Positions 1 to 6,299 of a stretch of 9,091 nucleotides of DNA are shown one piece after another (position 1 is the first letter of the stretch; every line of letters begins with the position of its first letter). The notes under the pieces are model-generated. The model saw only the letters and a program-made list of their open reading frames with translations. It was not told the DNA's origin and made no database searches. A program made the position numbers and the translations under genes. The DNA is from an uncultured Flavobacteriales bacterium (GTDB lineage Bacteria > Bacteroidota > Bacteroidia > Palsa-965). The DNA lies in NCBI GenBank assembly GCA_937974275.1, contig CALJIF010000124.1, positions 1 through 9,091 on the forward strand, in the 5' to 3' direction.

Positions 1-229
1 GATCTACAGGAAGAATAGAAACATAACCCGTATTAGCCAAACGACCTGTGCCGTAAATAGCCTGAAGGCTACGTAAAACCTGAGGCGTACGGTTGGAGAT
101 TCCGAAAATGCGATCTACGAAATCAGGACCGGGAAGGTGCAACTGCTCTTTAGAGATCGTTTTACTGGTATGATTCAGGAGGTAATCAGCTTGATTACCA
201 AGAATTTCGCGAATTTTTGCGCTTGACAT
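1..229 (-). CDS. fbaB: Class I fructose-bisphosphate aldolase (FbaB/DhnA type), N-terminal part, cut by the left edge
   Basis: Only the first 76 codons are present, read leftward from the ATG at 229; the rest lies outside the window. The visible protein begins MSSAKIREILG, continues through HLPGPDFVDRIF and ends GRLANTGYVSILPVD. This matches the N-terminus of the class I (Schiff-base, metal-independent) aldolases of the FbaB/DhnA family as I recall them from Bacteroidota. These enzymes cleave fructose 1,6-bisphosphate to dihydroxyacetone phosphate and glyceraldehyde 3-phosphate in the cytoplasm, in glycolysis and gluconeogenesis. The catalytic lysine lies beyond the edge and cannot be checked. 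The gene sits 116 bp downstream of tamL on the same strand but has its own -7-like box, so it is probably an independent unit. The family call rests on remembered sequence similarity of a short fragment. Confidence 0.8.
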   Translation of the reverse strand, partial: MSSAKIREILGNQADYLLNHTSKTISKEQLHLPGPDFVDRIFGISNRTPQVLRSLQAIYGTGRLANTGYVSILPVD

Positions 230-259
230 TGCCGGCTAATTTTTAATTATTCAGGGGAG

Positions 260-267
260 CAAAGCTA
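260..267 (-). promoter_or_regulatory. Candidate -7 promoter box (TAGCTTTG) for the aldolase gene
   Basis: Read on the minus strand, 267 to 260 is TAGCTTTG, an exact match to the Bacteroidota -7 consensus TAnnTTTG. It lies 30 bp before the aldolase ATG, which would give a leader of about 25 nt. I see no TTG at the usual -33 spacing, so the match is only partial. The position in a short intergenic gap and the right distance to the start support it. Confidence 0.5.
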
Positions 268-345
268 CTATTTTTTTCAGGTGGTTGTACACTCCTTTTT
301 AAAGTGGCGTTAGCCGCTTTCATATTACTGATTATCAAGTATTTA

Positions 346-2793
346 TTAGAACGGATAACCGATACCGAAATTCAAATTACTAGCCAGAGGTCGTCGCCCG
401 GGAACGTACCAACGTTGACCGAAAGGTTGGGCAGGATCGCGTATCTGAAACGCCCAATCGAAACGAAGAATGAAAAAACTGAGATCATAACGCAAACCAA
501 CCCCGGGTCCGAAAGCGTAATCATCCAGAAAGCGTTTAAAGTCGAAATGTCCCAAAGGCTTTGTGGAATCGGCCTTGAACAACCAGATGTTTCCACCGTC
601 AGCGAAAATGGCTCCGTTCAACGTTTTGGTAATTTTAAAACGCAACTCAATGTTATACTCCGCCTGCACATCACCAAACTGCGCGTAATTCAATCCATCG
701 GGGTTGCTGTAACTGCCGGGGCCGAGGCTTCTGGCTTCCCAGGCACGTATGCCGTTCGCACCACCGCCAAAGAAACTTTTTTCCAACGGCATGGTCGGGA
801 AATTGGTGAGCGGCATACCTACGCCGTGGTTAATACGAATGACTAAACTCTGATATTCGCTGAAATTCCACACGTGACGATAATCGGTGGTGACGCGCAC
901 ATATTGTGAAAAAGGAATTCCGGCGATGCGGTACGAACCTAAATCATCTTCTTGTGCACCCGCCCATTCAAAAACTTTTCGAAGCGCGGTTCCGGATGCC
1001 TCGAAGGTGAATTGAAAATAATCGAAATGATCTTTTCGCTTTCCACTTTTCGAATTTCGAATAAACGTGAAACGTGAGTTTTGAATGAGGTGATCAGTAA
1101 AACGGTATTGCAACAACGGATCCTGATTGAGTAGCAATTGTTCCAAACCTGCTTTGGGCGTGACTTTCACGACATTGATCTGCAACGGATAAATACCGAT
1201 CTGATTGTAACCCGATTTACGTGTTCGACGCCCGTATGTAAAACCGGAAGATAAATTCCCCAGTCCGCGATCGTAATCCAGTCGTCGTTGATAATTGGCT
1301 GATGTACCAAAAACGGTACGTGCATTTTCAGTTCCCCGTAATCGCAATAAATTAAACGGCCACAATGCACGCGGTACATTAAAATTCACCTCGGCACCGG
1401 CCTCAATGGTGTTGAACGTGATCTGATCGCCCACAGTTTGATCCACTTGTGTCAACGGTTGCTGTGCTTCCGTACCACCTTTCAGACGAACCTCAAAAAA
1501 CTCACCACCTTTATTCACGTTACGATTCAAAAACTGATAAGCGCCACCGATACCCAAGTTAGAGCCGGTGTTGGTACCTTCCATTTGCACCGAAAACGAC
1601 TGTCGTGAATACGGCAATAATTTTATTTCAATATCCAATTGATTGTTCGGGGCATCCTGTGCATCAATTAACACCTGACGAAACAATTTCAGGTTGCTTA
1701 ACATGCGATACGTTGAATCCTGGTCGATATCGCGATACAACATACCACCCGCAAATGATATGCGCGAAAAAAGCATTTCGGGTTTATACGGATATTCCGG
1801 TTCCCACTTCGGATCGCGCAGAAAAAATACATCACCGTAGTTGATCGTGTCATATACAGGAATAGAATCTTTCTTCAGCAAACGTCCGTCGTAAATAGTA
1901 ACCACGGTTACATTTCGAATAGAGTAACGAGGATGATTATACTCAACAACTTCTTTATCGTTAATACGATATACAGGACGACCGACGATGATCTCTACAT
2001 CAAGTTGATGACTATTCAACGAGGAGTCTACGGAGTAGCGGATGTAGTCACGCGAAAATTTATAATATCCTTCATTACGCAGTCGTGTAGTAATACGCTG
2101 TCTTTCCGCTTCGAATACATCCACATCGTAACGCTTACCGGAACGAATCATCGATTGTGCGGAATCTTCAAAAATCATTGCAGCAATATTCGTATCGTTA
2201 ATGGTGTACTGCACTTTACGAATCATGTACGGTTGTGCAGGCTTAACACGATACACCACTTTTGCTTTGCGATGACGACGTTTGTGAAAGAAGGGATAAA
2301 TTACCGTATCGGTTACTTCTGATCGGAAATAACCTTTGTTGTTGAGGTATTGCTCCAACTGAAATGTGGTGCGCTGCGTTTTTGTGGAATCCAATACTAC
2401 CGGAGGTTCACCGATATTCGTCAATATTTGTCCGATGGTTTTACGCTTTGCTCTTTTGGTCTTTCCTGCGGCTTCTAATCTCTTTTTACGTTCAAGGCGT
2501 TTGGCCTCCCGTTTCGGGTTGACCAAATTATAGATGTGCAAATACAGGGGGAATCCGGCGCCATTTTTCAAATAACCTTTTTTCGGCCAATGCAATCCCA
2601 GCAACTTACGGTTGGGCTTTTGCTTCACGTAACCGTACATCTCCGATTTATCAATATCGGGATTCTCGCATACGATGTATACCTTCTTCAGCAACGTCTC
2701 GTTTTTTCCTAAACGTTTTGTACTTCGACAAGCTCCCAGTAGTACACTGAAAACAAGTAGAAATACTGCCGCATGATGAAAACGGATTTGCAA
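346..2793 (-). CDS. tamL: TamL: Omp85/BamA-TamA family outer-membrane lipoprotein (translocation and assembly module)
   Basis: From the TTG start at 2793 this is 815 residues. It opens with a lipoprotein signal (R4, H6, H7, then a hydrophobic core) and lipobox LLGAC, with lipidated Cys22 followed by RSTKRLGKNE, typical of TamL. A Lys/Arg-rich stretch lies at about 92-120. POTRA-like repeats span about 140-390, and a beta-rich barrel runs from about 400 to the end, closing with Gly-Tyr-Pro-Phe, a terminal aromatic usual in outer-membrane barrels. TamL is the Bacteroidota counterpart of TamA and is thought to work with TamB in outer-membrane assembly; tamB is not in this window. Alternative in-frame starts are ATG 2850 and GTG 2865 (839 residues). 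They would add 19 or 24 residues in front of the signal peptide and place a perfect -7 box inside the coding region, so I prefer TTG. The family call is firm and the start is inferred. Confidence 0.88.
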   Translation of the reverse strand: MQIRFHHAAVFLLVFSVLLGACRSTKRLGKNETLLKKVYIVCENPDIDKSEMYGYVKQKPNRKLLGLHWPKKGYLKNGAGFPLYLHIYNLVNPKREAKRLERKKRLEAAGKTKRAKRKTIGQILTNIGEPPVVLDSTKTQRTTFQLEQYLNNKGYFRSEVTDTVIYPFFHKRRHRKAKVVYRVKPAQPYMIRKVQYTINDTNIAAMIFEDSAQSMIRSGKRYDVDVFEAERQRITTRLRNEGYYKFSRDYIRYSVDSSLNSHQLDVEIIVGRPVYRINDKEVVEYNHPRYSIRNVTVVTIYDGRLLKKDSIPVYDTINYGDVFFLRDPKWEPEYPYKPEMLFSRISFAGGMLYRDIDQDSTYRMLSNLKLFRQVLIDAQDAPNNQLDIEIKLLPYSRQSFSVQMEGTNTGSNLGIGGAYQFLNRNVNKGGEFFEVRLKGGTEAQQPLTQVDQTVGDQITFNTIEAGAEVNFNVPRALWPFNLLRLRGTENARTVFGTSANYQRRLDYDRGLGNLSSGFTYGRRTRKSGYNQIGIYPLQINVVKVTPKAGLEQLLLNQDPLLQYRFTDHLIQNSRFTFIRNSKSGKRKDHFDYFQFTFEASGTALRKVFEWAGAQEDDLGSYRIAGIPFSQYVRVTTDYRHVWNFSEYQSLVIRINHGVGMPLTNFPTMPLEKSFFGGGANGIRAWEARSLGPGSYSNPDGLNYAQFGDVQAEYNIELRFKITKTLNGAIFADGGNIWLFKADSTKPLGHFDFKRFLDDYAFGPGVGLRYDLSFFILRFDWAFQIRDPAQPFGQRWYVPGRRPLASNLNFGIGYPF

Positions 2794-2818
2794 GGGCGAA
2801 AGATTGAGATTACGTTTG
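2787..2818 (+). promoter_or_regulatory. Promoter of the RNA methyltransferase gene (TTTG, 20 bp, TACGTTTG)
   Basis: TTTG at 2787-2790 and TACGTTTG at 2811-2818 are separated by exactly 20 bp. This is a full match to the Bacteroidota -33/-7 promoter (TTTG, about 19-21 bp, TAnnTTTG). The -7 box ends 30 bp before the ATG at 2849, leaving a leader of about 25 nt. It is the best-formed promoter in the window. Confidence 0.65.
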
Positions 2819-2821
2819 CTG

Positions 2822-2829
2822 CAAATATA
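2822..2829 (-). promoter_or_regulatory. Candidate -7 promoter box (TATATTTG) for tamL, back to back with the divergent promoter
   Basis: On the minus strand, 2829 to 2822 reads TATATTTG, an exact TAnnTTTG match. It lies 28 bp before the TTG at 2793 and only 3 bp from the plus-strand -7 box at 2811-2818, so the two promoters must share or compete for the same DNA. No TTTG is found at the ideal -33 distance; the nearest TTTG, ending at 2856, is 26 bp away. Confidence 0.5.
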
Positions 2830-2848
2830 GTACCCAAGCGCCGAGTTC

Positions 2849-3610
2849 ATGCTGTCAAAAAACACGATCAGTTATATCCGTTCCCTGCAACAAAAGAAAT
2901 TCAGGGAAGAACACGGCGTATTTGTGGTGGAAGGCCATAAGTCCGTGATGGAATTTTTACACTCCGATTGGGAGGTGGAACACCTTTACGCTCAGGAATC
3001 GTGGATGCGGGAACATTCGCCCAGCGGCATCACATCCGGAATTTCTACTGCAGTAACCCGTGCGGAAATGGAACGTATTTCGGGCTTATCAACTCCTGCC
3101 GAAGTATTGGCCGTGGTGAAGCAAAACAACACAACCTGGAATGCAGCGTCAGGAGCAAACAGCTGGACACTTGCTTTGGATGGTATTCGCGATCCGGGCA
3201 ATTTGGGCACCATTATTCGTATTGCCGATTGGTTTGACATTCCGCAAATTGTTTGCAGTGCCGACTGCGTAGAACTTTACAATCCGAAAGTGGTGCAAGC
3301 TGCAATGGGTTCCATCACACGCGTGGCGGTTTCGTACGCTACGTTTCCTACGTTTTTGCATCATGCGAAAAGCAAAAATTTATTGATTTACGGAGCAGAC
3401 ATGCACGGTGATTCTGTTTACGCACAAGAATTACCCGCAGCAGGTGTTTTGGTCATTGGCAATGAAGCCAACGGTATTCGTGAAGAACAACAATCGGCAC
3501 TAACGCACCGCATCAGCATTCCGGCGTATAAAAATTCCGGAGCTGAATCGCTCAACGCCGCTGTGGCCACAGGAATATTATGCGCGGAGATCAAGAGGAC
3601 TATTTCTTAG
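2849..3610 (+). CDS. TrmH/SpoU-family RNA 2'-O-ribose methyltransferase
   Basis: The protein has 253 residues, usual for the family. The N-terminal substrate-binding domain (about 1-95) begins LSKNTISYIRSLQQKKFREE and contains the VVEGHKSV segment at 26-33. The C-terminal SPOUT (trefoil-knot) domain carries the three family motifs: LALDGIRDPGNLGTIIRIA at 108-126 (N118, R124), VIGNEANGI at 202-210 (E206), and IPAYKNSGAESLNAAVATGI at 224-243 (S234, N236). Such enzymes transfer a methyl group from S-adenosylmethionine to the 2'-hydroxyl of a nucleotide in rRNA or tRNA. The sequence does not say which RNA or position is modified, so I give no gene symbol. The ATG overlaps the minus-strand ATG at 2850 within a CATG palindrome (2848-2851). 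The gene has its own strong promoter and is divergent from tamL. Confidence 0.9.
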   Translation: MLSKNTISYIRSLQQKKFREEHGVFVVEGHKSVMEFLHSDWEVEHLYAQESWMREHSPSGITSGISTAVTRAEMERISGLSTPAEVLAVVKQNNTTWNAASGANSWTLALDGIRDPGNLGTIIRIADWFDIPQIVCSADCVELYNPKVVQAAMGSITRVAVSYATFPTFLHHAKSKNLLIYGADMHGDSVYAQELPAAGVLVIGNEANGIREEQQSALTHRISIPAYKNSGAESLNAAVATGILCAEIKRTIS

Positions 3611-3669
3611 CTGCTTCGTCAAAACGGTTCGAACTTCCTACAATTAAATAACTTTCTTAACTTGGTGGT

Positions 3670-3972
3670 ATGCAGGTATTCGTCCAACATCTTGCCGCAA
3701 TTAAAAACTTGTGTCAACAGCACAACGTTACTTCATTGTTTGCGTTCGGCTCGGTCACTCGTGGTGATTTTCGTCCTGAAAGTGATATTGATCTGATCGT
3801 AGATATAGCAGATACCGACCCTTTAGCGTATTCAGAACACTACTTCGGATTGAAATTTAAATTAGAAGAATTGTTCAAGAGAAAAGTAGATCTCCTTGAA
3901 GAACGAGCTTTACGAAACATATATGTGAAACAGAATATTGAAAAGACCAAAGTTTTGATCTATGGAAGATGA
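3670..3972 (+). CDS. mntA: MntA-like nucleotidyltransferase antitoxin of a HEPN/MNT toxin-antitoxin pair
   Basis: This 100-residue protein is a minimal nucleotidyltransferase. The signature GSX10DXD runs from G27-S28 to D39 and D41 (GSVTRGDFRPESDID), and D74 in KVDLL fits the third metal-binding aspartate. MntA-type antitoxins neutralise their HEPN partner by transferring AMP from ATP onto a tyrosine of the toxin. The following HEPN gene starts inside this one with an 11-bp overlap, which implies translational coupling and one operon. Antitoxin-first order is one of the two arrangements known for these pairs. There is no strong promoter in the 59-bp upstream gap; the closest is an imperfect TAACTTTC at 3649-3656. 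All motif residues are intact, so the protein is probably active. Confidence 0.87.
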   Translation: MQVFVQHLAAIKNLCQQHNVTSLFAFGSVTRGDFRPESDIDLIVDIADTDPLAYSEHYFGLKFKLEELFKRKVDLLEERALRNIYVKQNIEKTKVLIYGR

Positions 3973-4303
3973 GGTTAAAAGTTGGTTATATGATATTGGG
4001 GAGGCAATTCGCGAAATAGAGTACTTTATTCCCAATCCTCGCGTTTACGATGTATTTGAAAAAGATATTAAAACGGTTCGCGCTGTAGAACGAAACATAG
4101 AAATCATCGGCGAAGCAACCAATCGAATTCTGAGTAAAATGCCCGATATAAAAATTACCGATTCAAGGAAGATCGTTGACACCAGGAATCGTGTAGCACA
4201 TGGGTATGACAGCATTTCCAAAGAGGTGCTTTGGGCTATCATCATTAATGATCTACCCAAATTAAAAAAGGAAGTCGCCGAACTACTTTCGGAAAAAAAA
4301 TAA
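3962..4303 (+). CDS. hepT: HepT-like HEPN-domain RNase toxin (DUF86)
   Basis: This 113-residue, mostly helical protein has the HEPN catalytic motif RX4HXY as R75, H80 and Y82 in RNRVAHGY. R75 and H80 are the expected RNase residues, and Y82 is the residue that MntA-type partners AMPylate. The segment around 40-57 (ERNIEIIGEATNRI) is typical of the DUF86/HepT family. The known role of such toxins is to cut cellular RNA when not neutralised, causing growth arrest; some pairs protect against phage. The gene begins 11 bp before the end of mntA. It ends in a run of eight A's directly before TAA, giving a lysine-lysine tail. Nothing suggests truncation. Toxicity in this strain is inferred from the family. 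Confidence 0.87.
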   Translation: MEDEVKSWLYDIGEAIREIEYFIPNPRVYDVFEKDIKTVRAVERNIEIIGEATNRILSKMPDIKITDSRKIVDTRNRVAHGYDSISKEVLWAIIINDLPKLKKEVAELLSEKK

Positions 4304-4368
4304 CTCACGATTAAACCATTCCCATATCCCCGCGTCCTACGTTCAGAAACAACCAAAAGAAACTTCAC

Positions 4369-5217
4369 ATGAAAACGAATTCCTTTTTAACCCGAGTTCT
4401 AGTCATTAGCGCATTAAGTGCAACTGTATTTACCGGATGCCGTCGCGATGAAGAAGACAACGACACCAACGCAGCCGGCGATAACGCGCTTGCAGAAGCT
4501 ATGTTTGCCGATGTTACGAACATTAGCGACGAAGCAGGACGCACGGGAAGTTTAACGAACTACCGCATCGACCCGAACAGTAACGCTATTTTAAGTCAGT
4601 GTGCTACGATTACTTTCGATTCCATTAACGGCTCAGACGTTGATACGCTGACCATTGATTTCGGCACTACCAATTGTACGGGAAATGACGGACGCAATCG
4701 TCGCGGAAAAATAATCGTGCAGTACTCCGGAGCTTACCGCGATTCAGGAAGTACGCATACCATTTCATTTGACAATTATTTTGTGAACGACAACCAGATT
4801 TTAGGAACTAAAACCGTAACCAATAATGGTCACAATGCAGCCGGGAATTTGGTGTACAGCATTAACGTAAACGGCTCTGTAATTCTGGCTTCTAACGGAG
4901 GTACAATTACATGGACATCTTCCCGTCAGCGCGAATGGACACAAGGCGAAAGCACCATGCAGTGGAATGACGACATGTACTCCATCACCGGATCAGCAAG
5001 CGGAACTTCTGCGAGCGGAGAAAATTTCACGGTAAATATTACCAGTCCGTTAATTCGTAACATGGCCTTCGGATGTCGTCGTCACTTTGTGCAAGGAACG
5101 TTTCAGTTAACTCCCGGCAACCGCCCTATGCGTACTGTTGATTTTGGTACCGGAACCTGCGATAATACCGCAACCGTAACTATCGGCAACAATACGTACA
5201 CGATTACGTTGCGATAA
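4369..5217 (+). CDS. Predicted surface-exposed lipoprotein of unknown function
   Basis: This protein has 282 residues. It has a type II signal peptide: K2 and R9, a hydrophobic stretch at 10-21, and the lipobox-like VFTGC with C24 as the lipidated residue. The residues after the cysteine are RRDEEDND. Acidic clusters at this position act as a lipoprotein export signal to the cell surface in Bacteroidota, so surface display is likely. The mature part is rich in Asn, Thr, Gly and Ser and looks all-beta. Recognisable segments are the GRNRRGKIIVQYSG block and SFDNYFVNDNQILGTKTVTN. It resembles uncharacterised Bacteroidota lipoproteins, and I know of no function. Four cysteines in the mature region could form disulfides. 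The gene stands alone between two toxin-antitoxin operons. The 65-bp upstream gap has no clear promoter box, and a strong terminator follows. Confidence 0.85.
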   Translation: MKTNSFLTRVLVISALSATVFTGCRRDEEDNDTNAAGDNALAEAMFADVTNISDEAGRTGSLTNYRIDPNSNAILSQCATITFDSINGSDVDTLTIDFGTTNCTGNDGRNRRGKIIVQYSGAYRDSGSTHTISFDNYFVNDNQILGTKTVTNNGHNAAGNLVYSINVNGSVILASNGGTITWTSSRQREWTQGESTMQWNDDMYSITGSASGTSASGENFTVNITSPLIRNMAFGCRRHFVQGTFQLTPGNRPMRTVDFGTGTCDNTATVTIGNNTYTITLR

Positions 5218-5236
5218 GAAATAGTTTTAATAAAAG

Positions 5237-5265
5237 AAAACGCCATCAAGTTGATGGCGTTTTTT
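5237..5265. terminator. Rho-independent terminator, usable from both sides
   Basis: AAAACGCCATCA (5237-5248), a 3-base loop AGT, then TGATGGCGTTTT (5252-5263) form a perfect 12-bp stem, followed by further T's on the plus strand. On the minus strand the stem is followed by TTTTCTTTTATT. It lies 19 bp after the lipoprotein stop and 12 bp past the stop of the converging PIN-domain gene, so it can end both transcripts. Confidence 0.93.
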
Positions 5266-5277
5266 ATTTGCAAGTCG

Positions 5278-5694
5278 TTATGCATACTTCAAACAGAACG
5301 CATCGGGTGCAGCTATGGTAATTGGGCTTTTTTTAAAGTCGCGAACATTGCGGGTAATAATGTAATCCACGCCTCTGATTTTACGTGCACATTCCACCTG
5401 CACAGCGTCTTCGAAATCAGGTTGAGCACCATGCAATCCTCGTCGAATAACGGTTTCATCAACAGCAATAACTTCCACCAGATCCAGAAGCGCTAACAAG
5501 GTTCGCCTCAACTCCCGTTCAGTTCCATAGCGTTTCAATAAGTAATAAGCCGTGGCTATGGCGTGTGACGAGGTGTATAATTTCCAACGTTTCTGTTCTG
5601 CGCCTGAAAAAATGGTTACCGCGAACTTACTGAAAGGTTCACGATTGCCTAGCAAGTCGATGATGATGTTCGTATCGATAAATAATTTCATCAC
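5278..5694 (-). CDS. PIN-domain protein, VapC-like RNase toxin
   Basis: This 138-residue PIN domain begins with FIDTNIIIDLL, giving the first catalytic aspartate D7. Later acidic residues are D93, E95 and D96 in the DFEDA motif, with TRNVRDF at 114-120 near the C-terminus. The fold is known for Mg2+-dependent RNase activity, and free-standing small PIN proteins are usually toxins that cut tRNA, rRNA or mRNA. The second conserved acidic residue of classical VapC (a Glu after the TS/IS motif) is absent: the segment reads SSHAIATAYYLL. I recall a PIN subfamily with a similar NAYYIL segment lacking this Glu, so it need not mean inactivity. The ATG overlaps the stop of the upstream antitoxin gene by 4 bp (ATGA), so the two are translationally coupled. 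A second ATG directly follows the first. Confidence 0.87.
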   Translation of the reverse strand: MMKLFIDTNIIIDLLGNREPFSKFAVTIFSGAEQKRWKLYTSSHAIATAYYLLKRYGTERELRRTLLALLDLVEVIAVDETVIRRGLHGAQPDFEDAVQVECARKIRGVDYIITRNVRDFKKSPITIAAPDAFCLKYA

Positions 5695-5936
5695 CCGTGC
5701 TTTTTAGTAATGGCATCGAGCAAAGCTGCATCTTCATCAAAGTCCTTCGGTAATTTTATAGCACCTTTTAAGCGCTTCAACTTTGGTGATAGCTTTTCCG
5801 TTTCTTCTTCTTCCTCTGTAAGCACAGCCAGGTACGACTCTACAATATCAGAAACGCTGCGCCCTGATTTTTTAGCATATCGTTTGGCTCTTGCTATAAT
5901 TTCTGCTTCTAAAGTAAGCGTTAGCTTGGTAGTCAT
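5691..5936 (-). CDS. DUF6364-like ribbon-helix-helix antitoxin partner of the PIN protein
   Basis: This 81-residue protein has an N-terminal beta strand followed by two helices: TKLTLTLEAEIIARAKRYAK, then SGRSVSDIVESYLAVL, ending at about residue 39. This is the pattern of an RHH (MetJ/Arc-type) DNA-binding domain as seen in DUF6364 proteins. The remaining half is charged, with a run of glutamates at 41-46, and is likely to wrap onto the toxin. Its stop overlaps the toxin start by 4 bp. RHH antitoxins normally neutralise their partner and repress their own operon. A TAnnTTTG box flanked by ACGTAT/ATACGT repeats lies just upstream, in keeping with this. The DUF assignment is from memory of the family pattern, while the antitoxin role follows strongly from the gene order. 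Confidence 0.82.
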   Translation of the reverse strand: MTTKLTLTLEAEIIARAKRYAKKSGRSVSDIVESYLAVLTEEEEETEKLSPKLKRLKGAIKLPKDFDEDAALLDAITKKHG

Positions 5937-5939
5937 TAC

Positions 5940-5966
5940 ACGTATCTTTATTTCAAATATACGTAT
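5940..5966 (-). promoter_or_regulatory. Promoter and likely operator of the RHH/PIN toxin-antitoxin operon
   Basis: On the minus strand, 5961 to 5954 reads TATATTTG, an exact TAnnTTTG -7 box, 17 bp before the antitoxin ATG. It is bracketed by an inverted repeat: ACGTAT at 5940-5945 and ATACGT at 5959-5964. The right arm also forms the small palindrome ATACGTAT (5959-5966). The -33 element is not clear. A repeat that frames the -7 box is where an autorepressing antitoxin would be expected to bind; binding itself is inferred. Confidence 0.5.
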
Positions 5967-5993
5967 AACAACTAAATAAGTTGCAGCATTCTT

Positions 5994-6275
5994 CTAAAAC
6001 TCCACGTCCCGTATCTCCGGGGTTTTATCGAATACACTTTTAGCGAACGGACAGAGGGGCATTATTTTAAGCTGCTTTTCTCTGGCGTAGTGCACAGCGG
6101 CCATCACCAATTGTTTGCCTACACCTTTTCCGTTAAACGCCGGATTCACTTCGGTATGGTCGATGATGATTTTATCCGCACCGGCCTGAGAGTAGGTCAT
6201 AAAACCTGCTTCAGCATTGTTTTCTTCGGCTACAAAACGGCCTTTGCTTCCTTCGATGTGATGGTGAATGTTCAT
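5994..6275 (-). CDS. Small GNAT-fold N-acetyltransferase (YjdJ/NATD1-like, At1g77540 type)
   Basis: This 93-residue protein contains only the core of the GNAT fold. IDHTEVNPAFNGKGVGKQLV (38-57) holds the acetyl-CoA pyrophosphate loop (NGKGVG, 48-53), and LKIMPLCPFAKSVFDKTPE lies at 69-87. H40 and C75 are 35 residues apart, as are the proposed active-site His41 and Cys76 of the Arabidopsis homologue At1g77540, which I recall as the structural reference for this family. The physiological substrate of the family is not settled. The gene lies 24 bp downstream of the LexA-like repressor gene on the same strand, with no terminator or clear promoter between, so it is probably co-transcribed with it. 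No frame disruption is visible. The family call is secure; the role in this locus is unknown. Confidence 0.87.
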   Translation of the reverse strand: MNIHHHIEGSKGRFVAEENNAEAGFMTYSQAGADKIIIDHTEVNPAFNGKGVGKQLVMAAVHYAREKQLKIMPLCPFAKSVFDKTPEIRDVEF

Positions 6276-6299
6276 GAGAGTAATCTGTTTATTTAAGTT

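Noticed and set aside
301..320. Hairpin AAAGTGGC-GTTA-GCCGCTTT downstream of tamL
   Set aside because: The stem has a mismatch on the tamL RNA strand and is followed by A's, not U's, so I do not call it a terminator.
304..846. 180-codon open frame on the plus strand
   Set aside because: It lies almost wholly antisense to the barrel-coding part of tamL and shows no recognisable domain; it is a shadow of the real gene.
1933..2322. 129-codon open frame on the plus strand
   Set aside because: Antisense to the POTRA region of tamL, with no family resemblance or promoter.
3649..3656. TAACTTTC as a -7 box for mntA
   Set aside because: It deviates from TAnnTTTG at the last base, has a poor -33 match, and sits so close to the ATG that almost no leader remains.
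4293..4303. Run of eight A's at the end of hepT as a frameshift site
   Set aside because: The stop codon follows at once and the protein already has normal HepT length, so slippage has no evident purpose.
4045..4368. 107-codon minus-strand open frame opposite hepT
   Set aside because: Antisense to a gene with an intact HEPN motif; no domain of its own.
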